From Holdemania massiliensis AP2 (GTDB lineage: Bacteria; Bacillota_I; Bacilli_A; Erysipelotrichales; Erysipelotrichaceae), in NCBI RefSeq assembly GCF_000327285.1, contig NZ_HE998568.1, forward strand, positions 1 to 64,000: a stretch of DNA of 64,000 nucleotides, in the 5' to 3' direction. Below the pieces are notes generated by a model. It searched no databases. It saw nothing but the letters and a program-made list of their open reading frames with translations, and was not told the DNA's origin. This document shows, in pieces, positions 27,572 through 36,552 of this stretch (the first letter of the stretch is position 1; every line of letters starts with the position of its first letter). The position numbers and the translations under genes were made by a program.

Positions 27572-28166
27572 AAAGAAGGACACCTTTCTGAATTTGGACC
27601 GACGAAACAAAAATCGGAGCTACCTGTCCCTCTGTAGGTCGGGTATACATTTTTAACAACATGGAAGGGATCGTTAAATTGATTGATCTATCAACTTGGG
27701 TAGAGGAACGCAGAGGACCAAAATAAGTTGGCGTAAACTCTTTCCAGCCTAAAAATGGGGTTGTATAAAATTGTCCTGACGTTAAGCGACGCAGAAATAC
27801 TTCCTGAAGCTGATGTTGAGCATTAATCTCATGAGTAGTTGGGTAATAAGCCAGGATTTCCCCATAGACCTTATAACAAACATTTTCTAAAACCGTCGCA
27901 AAGAATTGAAAGTTACTGGTTCCACTTTTACGCAAGGGTCCACCATAATTGGTAGTGTATCGAGAATAAACAACAGGTAGACACAATTCTACTTTTCGCG
28001 GCATAAAATAAGCCTGTTTTGACATAACCACGGACTCAAAAATACTCTTTAGTGCAGATTGGGTAGGAGCGGGATAAGAAATCGGTGCCGAACCCGTATC
28101 AGGACGTGAAAACATCGCGACAGGGCCAGCAATTTCAAAGGCCACAGGATAACTTTTTTCAATCAT
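27561..28166 (-). CDS. cas5: Cas5 (Cas5d-like), probably lacking the processing site
   Basis: 201 residues, somewhat short for Cas5d (about 220-240). It starts at ATG 28166 behind AAGGAG. The N-terminal RAMP strand (VAFEIAGPVAMFSRPDT), SYPAPTQSALKSIFESVV, and the later block FLRRLTSGQFYTTPFLGWKEF match Cas5d well. In I-C systems Cas5d replaces Cas6 and cuts the repeat RNA with a Tyr and a Lys-His pair. Anchoring on the RR..GQ..Y..P.LG.KEF block, the Lys-His positions are Gln119-Leu120 here, and the ESIYW-type Tyr is Val. The alignment is from memory of the family. First gene of the operon. Confidence 0.8.
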   Translation of the reverse strand: MIEKSYPVAFEIAGPVAMFSRPDTGSAPISYPAPTQSALKSIFESVVMSKQAYFMPRKVELCLPVVYSRYTTNYGGPLRKSGTSNFQFFATVLENVCYKVYGEILAYYPTTHEINAQHQLQEVFLRRLTSGQFYTTPFLGWKEFTPTYFGPLRSSTQVDRSINLTIPSMLLKMYTRPTEGQVAPIFVSSVQIQKGVLLYAE

Positions 28167-28428
28167 TAAATACTCCTTTCTTTATTATATTATCAGAGTT
28201 AAATTTTCAGGTTACAGCCTGCTGTTAACTCAATTTTAAACCGGACACAAGGGAAAGTAAATTCTTATTAAGTTTATCTTTCGCAACAAGTAAAAATTAT
28301 TTTAAGCTTTAAAGGTCACATCTAGAATCTGTTGTTCATTGATCAGCAAGTCTGTTTCAACCTTTGCAGCTTAACCATGATGAACTTCGATCTCAAATAC
28401 AAGATAAACATAGAAAGAATATACAACA
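28167..28428. other. Gap upstream of the cas operon, no CRISPR array
   Basis: No repeated unit, direct repeat pair or reading frame of note is seen here or at 22400-22487, the other flank of the operon. A TATAAT-like box lies just before the cas5 ribosome site on the minus strand, but the -35 is weak. Confidence 0.6.
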
Positions 28429-28464
28429 AAAATTCACGGTATCGCCACCGACACCGTGAATTTT
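28429..28464 (-). terminator. Terminator of the peptidoglycan-binding protein gene
   Basis: A perfect 12-base stem (AAAATTCACGGT with ACCGTGAATTTT) with a 12-base loop, 16 bases after the stop codon. Confidence 0.8.
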
Positions 28465-28479
28465 AGACTCAATTTTTGA

Positions 28480-30399
28480 TTACAGATTTGGCTGATGGTT
28501 GTCCATCGCATACATCAGACTTGTATAATTCTCATACAGAAAACGATACAATTCAAAGTTCTGTTCCGATAAAGCTACCGCATTGTTGGTCGCAATGCTG
28601 TACTGTTCTGACATTGCATTCCATGTTTGCCGTCCGACAACACCATCGGCAGTCAAACCGACTCGTCTTTGGAAAGCGATGACCGCCGCTTCGGTACCGG
28701 AACCAAAAATACCGTCAACACTCAGCTGGTTCGTTACGCCCCAGCCCTGATTGATAATGTTCAGCGACCATTGAATGATGCTAACATTTTCACCTCGGCT
28801 GCCCAAACGCAGCGCTGTCCCCGGATAAGGAGGGATCATCTGAGCACTCGGCGGTTGAATCGCCTGGGTTTCACGATAAGCCCGGACTAAAATATCCCAG
28901 GTCTGACGCCCGACAATGCCATCCGCGCTGATTCCCGCCAAGCGTTGAAAAGCCACAACAGCGGCTTTGGTCGTTGCCCCGAAGCTGCTGTCAATCTTCA
29001 CTGTGGGTACCCTTGAGGTAAACAAGGCAATCTTCTGCAGATAAAACTGGATTTCCTGCACATAAACATTGCGGTCGCCCTGGCGGATAGCCCGGCCTGG
29101 ATAAACGCCCGGCAGCCGTTCCTCGACTCCTTCGGAGGTCAGCTCCGCTAATTTTTTAACAGCCACGTAAATATAGGAAATCTTATACCAGGTCGCCTTG
29201 CCGACAATGCCGTCCGCGGTCAGTGAAAACTGGCGCTGGAAAGCCTTAACCGCATTTTCTGTGCCGCTGCCGAATATACCGTCTACCGGATAGGTCGGCG
29301 TAATATTCGGATAATTCACCGCAATGCGGTTGAGCTGATTCTGAATGATCGCTACGCTGTCGCTGCGGACCCCACGCTGAAGATTCAGTCCCGGGAAAGA
29401 TCCGCTGACTCCTTCGATGCGGTTGGTATCGATCAATTCGATATCCTGACCATAATAGTTCTGCAGAATTTCAAAGGCATTGTAGCCCTTATTCGCCAGG
29501 TCCACCGTTCCCCATTGCTTCAAACCTTTGCACCAAACCTGCCGTCCGTCACAATACTCCGCATAATACGGATTCACGGTGTTAACCTTACGGATATATT
29601 CGTTGAAAATATCATCGACGACCTTGCTGATACTTGTAAAAATATCCCGGCCGTAAACAAAATACTGATCAAACGCCGTGCTGTTGGTGATATCAAACGA
29701 ATAACCCCGGCTGCGGTACCATTCCGTATACACCCGGTTTAAGCACAAAGAAATTTGGCAATAGATATTGGCACGCAGACTTTGTTCAGGCCAGGTTGGA
29801 TAAATTTCGCTGGACGCTACATTTTTAATGTAGTCCTTGAAGGTTACGGTTACATTCTGCGCGCTGGCTGTCGGCCGGCCTAAATGAACCGTCACATATT
29901 TGGGAATGATTGGATAATCCAATACATAAGGAGCGATGGATTCCTCCGCATCCCCCGCACTGACGCTGTCGCTGAAACCGCAGCATCCCCCGCGCGAACA
30001 ACCGCAGGAACGAGCCATGGCCCGGGTTAACGCATGCTCCGGAATTTCAAGATACTCCTCAAACTGCGCAGCCAGTTCCTCATCTGTGCTTAACAGATCA
30101 ACTTGAAGCAGCGCTTCCTCCTGAGCGAAAATCTGAACGTTGCGAAACGTTCGAGTCGCAAAGCCGGCTTTGGCCACCGTTACATGAACCTTGGCATACG
30201 GGATATCCTGATTGTTTGGATTCAAGCTCAATTCCCGATCCGGCGCTTCAATCCGGATCACAGGACTTTTACCATTCGCTCCGCTGCTTAGATGCAGATC
30301 AACGGACTGATCATCATTCGTTACGATAATCTCAGCCCCTTCAATCGGCAACGCCTGCTGAGCGACAGTTACTTCAACAATTAAAGTACCATACTGCAT
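28480..30399 (-). CDS. SpoIID-like protein with three peptidoglycan-binding repeats
   Basis: 639 residues from ATG 30399 (GGAGG eight bases before; the longer frame from 30456 has none). Residues 1-110 form beta-sandwich-like domains of carboxypeptidase-regulatory type. A Cys-rich stretch (CGCSRGGCCGF, near 165) follows. The central block (WPEQSLRANIYCQISLCLNRVYTEWY, up to about 360) resembles the SpoIID/LytB amidase-enhancer fold, in which WPEEALKAQA is typical. Three PG_binding_1 repeats follow, each ending VDGIFGSGT..AVKAFQR and ADGIVGR.TW. No signal peptide is seen. Such proteins occur in spore-forming Bacillota; a cortex or spore-coat role is an inference. Monocistronic. Confidence 0.78.
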   Translation of the reverse strand: MQYGTLIVEVTVAQQALPIEGAEIIVTNDDQSVDLHLSSGANGKSPVIRIEAPDRELSLNPNNQDIPYAKVHVTVAKAGFATRTFRNVQIFAQEEALLQVDLLSTDEELAAQFEEYLEIPEHALTRAMARSCGCSRGGCCGFSDSVSAGDAEESIAPYVLDYPIIPKYVTVHLGRPTASAQNVTVTFKDYIKNVASSEIYPTWPEQSLRANIYCQISLCLNRVYTEWYRSRGYSFDITNSTAFDQYFVYGRDIFTSISKVVDDIFNEYIRKVNTVNPYYAEYCDGRQVWCKGLKQWGTVDLANKGYNAFEILQNYYGQDIELIDTNRIEGVSGSFPGLNLQRGVRSDSVAIIQNQLNRIAVNYPNITPTYPVDGIFGSGTENAVKAFQRQFSLTADGIVGKATWYKISYIYVAVKKLAELTSEGVEERLPGVYPGRAIRQGDRNVYVQEIQFYLQKIALFTSRVPTVKIDSSFGATTKAAVVAFQRLAGISADGIVGRQTWDILVRAYRETQAIQPPSAQMIPPYPGTALRLGSRGENVSIIQWSLNIINQGWGVTNQLSVDGIFGSGTEAAVIAFQRRVGLTADGVVGRQTWNAMSEQYSIATNNAVALSEQNFELYRFLYENYTSLMYAMDNHQPNL

Positions 30400-30559
30400 C
30401 GCTGTCACCTCCATTGCTACAATATGCAAACAACCGTTTTTCAACTGGGCGGGCACGCTTAAAATAGCCTCTTTTCCAAGGTTTTCTGATGTAAGCGCAT
30501 ACGCAAAAACTTTTTTTTAGATGTAACCGTTTACTTGTGAAAATGTTGTCATTACCCTA

Positions 30560-30588
30560 TTGTCAGACAAAATTCAGCATGTTATAAT
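30560..30588 (+). promoter_or_regulatory. adhE promoter
   Basis: TTGTCA at 30560-30565 and TATAAT at 30583-30588, spacer 17. Confidence 0.8.
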
Positions 30589-30602
30589 CACATCCGTAAG
30601 TG

Positions 30603-30619
30603 AGTGAAAGATTTCACAA
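30603..30619 (+). promoter_or_regulatory. Probable Rex operator in the adhE leader
   Basis: AGTGAAAGATTTCACAA reads on the other strand as TTGTGAAATCTTTCACT, one base from the Rex palindrome TTGTGAAnnnnTTCACAA. It lies between the transcription start and the ribosome site, where bound Rex would block the transcript until NADH rises. Confidence 0.7.
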
Positions 30620-30634
30620 TAGGAGGAAATTCAG

Positions 30635-33262
30635 ATGGAAGAAAAACTTAGCCCCGCTCAGGAAGAAGTCAATCTGTTAGTTGAAAACGGCTTGAAGGCT
30701 CTGGATGATTTTTTGAAACTGGATCAGGACCAAGTCGATTACATTGTCGCTAAATGTTCTGTCGCGGCTTTGGATAAACATGGCGAACTAGCCAAGCTGG
30801 CGATCGAAGAAACCAAGCGCGGCGTCTTTGAAGACAAAGCCACTAAGAATCTGTTTGCCTGCGAATATGTCGTGAACCACATGCGGCATCTGAAATCCGT
30901 CGGCGTGATCAAGGAAGATGAAGTTCAGGGTCTGACCTATGTGGCTGAACCGGTCGGCGTTGTCGCCGGCGTTACCCCGGTTACCAACCCAACCTCAACC
31001 GCGATTTTCAAAAGCTTAATCTGCCTGAAAACCCGCAACCCGATCATCTTCGGCTTTCATCCCAATGCCCAGCAGTGCTCCATCGCTGCCGCCAAAGTCG
31101 TCTATGAAGCGGCGGTCAAAGCCGGAGCTCCGAAAAACTGCATTCAGTGGATCGAACATCCAAGCATGGAAGCTACTTCCGCGCTGATGAATCATCCGGG
31201 TGTCGCAACGATCTTAGCAACCGGCGGCAACGCGATGGTCAAAGCCGCTTACAGCTGCGGCAAGCCAGCCTTAGGTGTCGGTGCCGGCAACGTTCCGGCC
31301 TATATTGAAACGACGGCCGATATTAAGCAGGCGGTGAATGACATCGCCTTATCCAAAGCCTTCGACAACGGCATGATCTGCGCTTCGGAACAGGCGGTCA
31401 TCGTTGACAAGGAAATCTATGACGACGTCAAAGATCAGTTCAAGAATTACAACGTCCACTATGCCAATAAAAAAGAAAAAGAAATGCTCGAACAATACAT
31501 GTTCGGTGTCAAAGCCTTCTCCAAAAATGTCGGTGCGGCGAAGCTGAATCCGGATATCGTCGGCAAGTCGGCGGCCTGGATTGCCCAGCAGGCAGGCTTC
31601 ACGGTCAATCCGCGCACCAGCATCATTATTGCAGAATGCAAGGAAGTCGGACCGAACGAACCGCTGACACGGGAAAAATTATCCCCGGTTCTGGCAATGC
31701 TGAAAGCAGATTCCGTGGATGACGGCTTCGATAAAGCGGAAGCGATGGTCATGTTCAACGGCATCGGTCACAGCGCCGCCATCCATACCGCCAACGCCGA
31801 TCTGGCGAAACGGTTCGGCGAACGGATCAAAGCCTGCCGGATTATCTGGAACTCGCCGAGTACCTTCGGGGGTATCGGCAATGTCTACAATGCTTTCATT
31901 CCTTCCCTGACATTAGGCTGCGGTTCGTATGGCCATAACTCCGTTTCGGATAACGTCAGCGCGATCAATCTGCTGAATATCAAGAAGATCGGCAAGAGGA
32001 GAAACAATATGCAATGGTTTAAAGTTCCGTCCAAGATCTACTTTGAGAGAGATTCCATCGAATATCTGCACAGCATGCGAGATGTTGAGCGGGTCTTCAT
32101 CGTCACTGACCGTTCGATGGTTGATCTGGGCTATGTCACCCGCGTGACCGATCAGCTGGAACAGCGCCGCAACAAAGTTCAGGTTCAGCTGTTCTGCGAC
32201 GTAGAACCGGATCCTTCCATTCAGACCGTTAAGAAAGGCTTGGGCTTGATGCAGGCATTCCGGCCGGATACGATCATTGCGATTGGCGGCGGATCTTCCA
32301 TGGACGCTGCGAAAGGCATGTGGTTATTCTATGAACAGCCGGACGTGAACTTCGATGATCTGAAACAGAAATTTATGGATATCCGCAAGCGGGCCTTCCG
32401 TTATCCGGAACTGGGCAAAAAATCCAAGCTCGTCTGCATTCCGACCACCTCAGGTACAGGCTCCGAAGTAACGCCGTTCGCCGTCATTACGGATAAAGAA
32501 GAAAATAAGAAATATCCGCTGACCGATTACTCGCTGACACCGACAGTAGCGATCGTGGATCCAGCCTTGACGATGAGCCTGCCGGCTTCGATCACCGCCG
32601 ATACCGGCATGGACGTTTTAACTCACGCCACAGAAGCCTTCGTTTCCACGTTAGCTTCCGACTTCACCGACGGCTTAGCCTTGCAGGCGGTGAAAATGGT
32701 CTTTGAATATCTGCCGCGGGCTGTCGCTAACGGCAAAAACGATCCGGAAGCCCGTGAGAAAATGCATAACGCCGCCACGCTGGCGGGCATGGCCTTTGCC
32801 AATGCCTTCTTAGGCATGAATCATTCCCTGGCCCACAAGATCGGCGCCGAATTCCATGTGCCGCACGGCCGCACCAATGCGATCTTACTGCCATACGTCA
32901 TTCGCTATAACGGCACTAAACCGGAAAAACCGGGTGTCTGGCCAAAGTACAACTATTACAAAGCCGACGAAAAATATGCTGAACTTGCACGTTTGATCGG
33001 CTTGAAATTCAACACCGTAGAAGAAGGCGTAGTCGCTTATGCCAAAGCTTGTGCTGAGCTGGGTGCTGACTGCGGCATCAAGATGAGCTTCAAGGAACAG
33101 GGCTTAGACAGCAGTGCCTGGATGGCTGCCCGCGAAAAAATCGCATACCTGGCTTATGAGGATCAGTGTTCCCCAGCTAACCCGCGTGTACCGATGGTTC
33201 AGGACATGGTTGAAATCCTGACGGCTTCTTACGAAGGCGACGCCGGCTACTATACAAAATAA
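30635..33262 (+). CDS. adhE: Bifunctional acetaldehyde-CoA / alcohol dehydrogenase
   Basis: 875 residues, full length. The N-terminal half (to about 445) is a CoA-acylating aldehyde dehydrogenase with catalytic Cys in FDNGMICASEQAV. The C-terminal half is an iron-dependent alcohol dehydrogenase, with GGGSSMDAAKGMW for NAD and the metal-binding His residues in MNHSLAHKIGAEFHVPHGR. It reduces acetyl-CoA to ethanol and regenerates two NAD+, and in many species it forms long spirosome filaments. The start follows AGGAGGAAATTCAG. Single gene with its own promoter, Rex-like site and terminator. Confidence 0.97.
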   Translation: MEEKLSPAQEEVNLLVENGLKALDDFLKLDQDQVDYIVAKCSVAALDKHGELAKLAIEETKRGVFEDKATKNLFACEYVVNHMRHLKSVGVIKEDEVQGLTYVAEPVGVVAGVTPVTNPTSTAIFKSLICLKTRNPIIFGFHPNAQQCSIAAAKVVYEAAVKAGAPKNCIQWIEHPSMEATSALMNHPGVATILATGGNAMVKAAYSCGKPALGVGAGNVPAYIETTADIKQAVNDIALSKAFDNGMICASEQAVIVDKEIYDDVKDQFKNYNVHYANKKEKEMLEQYMFGVKAFSKNVGAAKLNPDIVGKSAAWIAQQAGFTVNPRTSIIIAECKEVGPNEPLTREKLSPVLAMLKADSVDDGFDKAEAMVMFNGIGHSAAIHTANADLAKRFGERIKACRIIWNSPSTFGGIGNVYNAFIPSLTLGCGSYGHNSVSDNVSAINLLNIKKIGKRRNNMQWFKVPSKIYFERDSIEYLHSMRDVERVFIVTDRSMVDLGYVTRVTDQLEQRRNKVQVQLFCDVEPDPSIQTVKKGLGLMQAFRPDTIIAIGGGSSMDAAKGMWLFYEQPDVNFDDLKQKFMDIRKRAFRYPELGKKSKLVCIPTTSGTGSEVTPFAVITDKEENKKYPLTDYSLTPTVAIVDPALTMSLPASITADTGMDVLTHATEAFVSTLASDFTDGLALQAVKMVFEYLPRAVANGKNDPEAREKMHNAATLAGMAFANAFLGMNHSLAHKIGAEFHVPHGRTNAILLPYVIRYNGTKPEKPGVWPKYNYYKADEKYAELARLIGLKFNTVEEGVVAYAKACAELGADCGIKMSFKEQGLDSSAWMAAREKIAYLAYEDQCSPANPRVPMVQDMVEILTASYEGDAGYYTK

Positions 33263-33352
33263 GACCACAACTCCGTTTCAGAACTGATTCAATCTCCATT
33301 TCCATCCTAGCTCAACAAAGAAGCTTGGGACATTCCGCAGCCTTTCCTGCAT

Positions 33353-33391
33353 CCCGATTCAGCGCCGCTTCGCTGGATCGGGGTTTTTTTT
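33353..33391 (+). terminator. adhE terminator
   Basis: CCCGATTCAGCG pairs with CGCTGGATCGGG and is followed by GTTTTTTTT. Confidence 0.85.
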
Positions 33392-33683
33392 AAAGCCTTA
33401 ATTTTTACACTCAGGAATAAGATCATTCCGTCCTTCTCAGTGTCAGCATGAACTGTAAACCTCATCTTGCCTTTTAATCTGAACTTTCACGTGGAGAACT
33501 AAAAAAGACAAGGTTTCCCCTGTCGGTTCTTATTCAGCTAAGGGTATAGTTAAAGACTATTATAAAAAGAAACAGTAAGATTATGCAGTCCTCTGCGCAT
33601 GATTTCGCTGTTTCTCTTTTTTATTGATTATGATTCACCCAAATTCGAGTATTGACCTTTCCACAGTATGATGCTTTTTCGTT
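33392..33683. terminator. Intergenic region with a long hairpin (33565-33624)
   Basis: AAAGAAACAG pairs with CTGTTTCTCTTT, and inside it ATTATGCAG pairs with CTGCGCATGAT around a TCCT loop. T-rich tails on both sides suggest a bidirectional terminator, mainly for the EIIC-EAL gene. Nothing else is seen in this gap. Confidence 0.7.
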
Positions 33684-35744
33684 CTATTTCTTTTCCTCAA
33701 TTTTTCTGATGACTGTCCTCAGTTGTTTCAACGGTACGGCCGGGCTGTATAAATATCCCTGATAGTGCGTACAGCCGAGGTCTTTTAATAAATCGCGCGC
33801 CGCCTCATTTTCGACATATTCTGCAATCACAGTAAAATTCATCGACTGAGCGAGATACAGAATGGATTGAATGATTTGCCGGCCGCTGGCATTTTCCTGA
33901 GCGTTTTTTACCAAACTGCCGTCCAGCTTCACAATGTCAAACTGGCTGCTCTGCAAATATTTCAGCGAGGTGCTGCCCATGGAAAAGTCATCCACCGCCA
34001 GCGCATAACCTAAATCTTTAAACTCTTTCAATCGCTGCCGCATCGCTTCATTCAGAAGTAGCGTATTTTGTTCTGTAACCTCGATACAATACCGTCCCTG
34101 CGCAACCGGATGCGCACGCAGAAAATCCGCAAACGCCTCAGACTTTAACGTATCGACGGTAACGTTCATCGAGATCATCGCTTCAATTCCGCTGAAATCC
34201 GCCTGCAGCACCTGCTCAAAGACAGCCAGCTCCAAAGTTTGCAGCTGATCGGTTTCCTTCGCCAGATCAATAATCAGCGGCGGCGGGACTTTGCCATAGC
34301 GCGGATGGGTATACCGCAGCAGCGCTTCAACACCAAAGCAGCGATTCTGCCCGTCAAACTGCGGCTGATATCCCATTTCAATCGGTTTCTGAAGCAGATC
34401 ATTTTTAATCTCTGCCGCCAAGAGCTTTGCGAAATTTCCCAAGCGGCCATGCGCCCCGATCAAATTCAGCGGTTTTCCTTGTTCAATCTGTTCATCCAGC
34501 AATTCCGCAAGCTCACTCATCTGATGCTGCGACTGCCGAATCAGGATCTTATCATAAAGCAGAACAAACGGCGCATAGATTCCCACGCCGATCCCGATAT
34601 TGACAATCTGCAGCAGCGCTCCGGTCCACGAACCGGTTGCCAGATAGCCGCTGATCAGCGCCGGCGTCGTCCATTCCACACTCTTCACGCACAGGGGCAC
34701 CCAACCCAAGCCCATTGCCAGAGAAGAGGTAAACAGGCAAACTAAGGGTGTCAGTAAAAAGGGGATCACAAACACCGGATTGAATACCACCGGCAAGCCG
34801 AAAATCATCAACTCATTAATATTGAACAACATCGGGATCACCGCGGTTTTCGCCAGCGTCCGATTAACACGCTGACGGCTGAACAGCATCAACGCGATCA
34901 AAAGACAGATCAGCGTTCCGCAGCCGCCGATAAAAACAAAGTTATCGAGAAACGTTTTGGTGAAGATTTCCGTCGGCGCCAGGCCTGCCGCTGAAGCGGC
35001 AGCATTGATCTGCATGCCTTCCTGAAACAAAGTCCGCGATACATTCTCCAGAACATTGGATCCATGAATTCCCAACAGCCACAGCCCAGAGGAAAGAAAA
35101 ACAAACAGCGCGGAACTGGCAAATCCCCGTCCCATATGCCGAAACAGAGTATTGGACAATAGGACAAACACATCCTGAAAGCTCTCGATATGGAAAAGCA
35201 GCCGGATTCCCTCATTGAACACCGCCGCTGTCAACAGCACCGCCAGCAAAGGCACAATCGCTGTCAGCGCCTGATTAAAATTATAGTCGGCCCCCGGTGT
35301 GAAAAACTGTTCATCCTTCAGTTTGCGCCGCAGCCAACAATAGGTAAAACTTGTAAATAAGGCTGCGCAGACCGCGGTGAAGGTACCGACGGCCCCGGCC
35401 GAATCCAGCTTCAGGCCGCCGTTGAGAATAATAAACACCATGATCGCAGCCGGGGGAACGATCCAGTCTCCGGCCAGCGGCTGATCCTGCGTCTGCAGCG
35501 CACCCCAGGCCAGACAGCCGGTCAATAGTAAAGACAGGATGCCGAACGTGCATTGATAAAGCAGCTCTGCCAATTCCTGAATTCCCGCCAGCATTGGAAA
35601 ATAACCGGCAAACGTTTTGATTAACAACGAAAAAGAGCCGATCATTAAAATCGGAATTGCAATCGTTAATCCCGTTCTGACCGCACGAATCAGCCGATAT
35701 GATTCCAGCTTGACCAGGCTGGCACTGAGCTTTTCTATCTGCAT
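33684..35744 (-). CDS. PTS EIIC membrane domain fused to an EAL c-di-GMP phosphodiesterase
   Basis: 686 residues. Residues about 1-400 are a lactose/cellobiose-type PTS EIIC domain of roughly ten membrane helices, with the IHGSN..(E/N)N region (GLWLLGIHGSNVLENVS) and NINELMIFGLPVVFNP. After a short linker, residues about 435-686 are an EAL domain with every catalytic element: GVEALLRY, the Asn of ISMNVTVD, the Glu of CIEVTEQN, AVDDFSMGS, IVKLDGS, IAEYVEN and YQGYL. No EIIB or EIIA is fused or adjacent. It could couple sugar sensing or binding to breakdown of c-di-GMP. The start follows GGGGAG. Confidence 0.9.
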   Translation of the reverse strand: MQIEKLSASLVKLESYRLIRAVRTGLTIAIPILMIGSFSLLIKTFAGYFPMLAGIQELAELLYQCTFGILSLLLTGCLAWGALQTQDQPLAGDWIVPPAAIMVFIILNGGLKLDSAGAVGTFTAVCAALFTSFTYCWLRRKLKDEQFFTPGADYNFNQALTAIVPLLAVLLTAAVFNEGIRLLFHIESFQDVFVLLSNTLFRHMGRGFASSALFVFLSSGLWLLGIHGSNVLENVSRTLFQEGMQINAAASAAGLAPTEIFTKTFLDNFVFIGGCGTLICLLIALMLFSRQRVNRTLAKTAVIPMLFNINELMIFGLPVVFNPVFVIPFLLTPLVCLFTSSLAMGLGWVPLCVKSVEWTTPALISGYLATGSWTGALLQIVNIGIGVGIYAPFVLLYDKILIRQSQHQMSELAELLDEQIEQGKPLNLIGAHGRLGNFAKLLAAEIKNDLLQKPIEMGYQPQFDGQNRCFGVEALLRYTHPRYGKVPPPLIIDLAKETDQLQTLELAVFEQVLQADFSGIEAMISMNVTVDTLKSEAFADFLRAHPVAQGRYCIEVTEQNTLLLNEAMRQRLKEFKDLGYALAVDDFSMGSTSLKYLQSSQFDIVKLDGSLVKNAQENASGRQIIQSILYLAQSMNFTVIAEYVENEAARDLLKDLGCTHYQGYLYSPAVPLKQLRTVIRKIEEKK

Positions 35745-35811
35745 GCTTTTCTCCCCAATTTTCTTCTATTATACCGCATTTCGCTGAGAAAGGCGGGGTT
35801 ATTTGTCCGAA

Positions 35812-36552
35812 TTACGAACGGCCCTGAGAAACAGAGGGCGCCTGTCCCCAACGATCATCCATAAACTGCCGAATCAGACTGTACGCATCCTGCCGGCAGC
35901 TCTCATTTTCCAGCAGCTCATGACCGCAGGCCTCAAAACAGACGAGCTGTTTACGCTGGCTCTGAATCTGATGATAAGCATATTGCGAAGAAGACAGCGG
36001 CACAAATTCATCCTGCAGGCCCTGCAGGATCAACGTCGGACAGCTCACCTTCCTGACGGCCGGCTTCAGTTTTTTCACCAGCTCAAAAAACTGCGGAAAA
36101 TATTCATATTCCAACAACCGCTCCTCCATATAAGCCTTAAACTGCGATTCGCTTTGCTTGAGGATCGCAGCGTATTTGGGAATCAGCCGGCTGACTGTTT
36201 CTAAGCTCATATACTCAAATGCCGGTGCGACTAAAATCAGCTTGTCCACCGCCAGAAAAGAAGCCAGAAATGCCGCAATGACGCCGCCCATGGAAAATCC
36301 TAACAAGGTTACTTCATAGCCTTTTTCCAGATAGGCAGTAACCTCCTGATTGGCCCGGGCCACCCAGACAAGCCATTCCTTTTCATTTTTATCTTCATCA
36401 TACAGATCAAAACAGCGATATTCCAATCCCGGATCCGCCTCACACATCTCTTTCAGATAATGAAAATCTTCCTGTTTGCGCCGTCCAAAGCCATGAATGG
36501 CAATCAGAACCCGCTTCTTGCGCCGCGGAGCAAACAGGCCATGACGGATCAA
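35812..36552 (-). CDS. Alpha/beta hydrolase (serine hydrolase)
   Basis: 246 residues. The nucleophile elbow is GFSMGG. The acid is the Asp in LQGLQDEFVPLSS, and the His is in EACGHELLEN. The oxyanion region is IAIHGFGRR. The pattern fits carboxylesterase/monoglyceride-lipase-like proteins; the substrate is unknown. I prefer the TTG at 36552, which overlaps the stop of the upstream methylase (TTGA) with GGAGG five bases before, over the TTG at 36579, whose site is too close. Confidence 0.85.
   Translation of the reverse strand: MIRHGLFAPRRKKRVLIAIHGFGRRKQEDFHYLKEMCEADPGLEYRCFDLYDEDKNEKEWLVWVARANQEVTAYLEKGYEVTLLGFSMGGVIAAFLASFLAVDKLILVAPAFEYMSLETVSRLIPKYAAILKQSESQFKAYMEERLLEYEYFPQFFELVKKLKPAVRKVSCPTLILQGLQDEFVPLSSSQYAYHQIQSQRKQLVCFEACGHELLENESCRQDAYSLIRQFMDDRWGQAPSVSQGRS

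Noticed and set aside
22400-28480. Search for a CRISPR array flanking the cas genes
   Set aside because: No 28-37 base direct repeat recurs on either side; the only symmetry is the terminator at 28429-28464.
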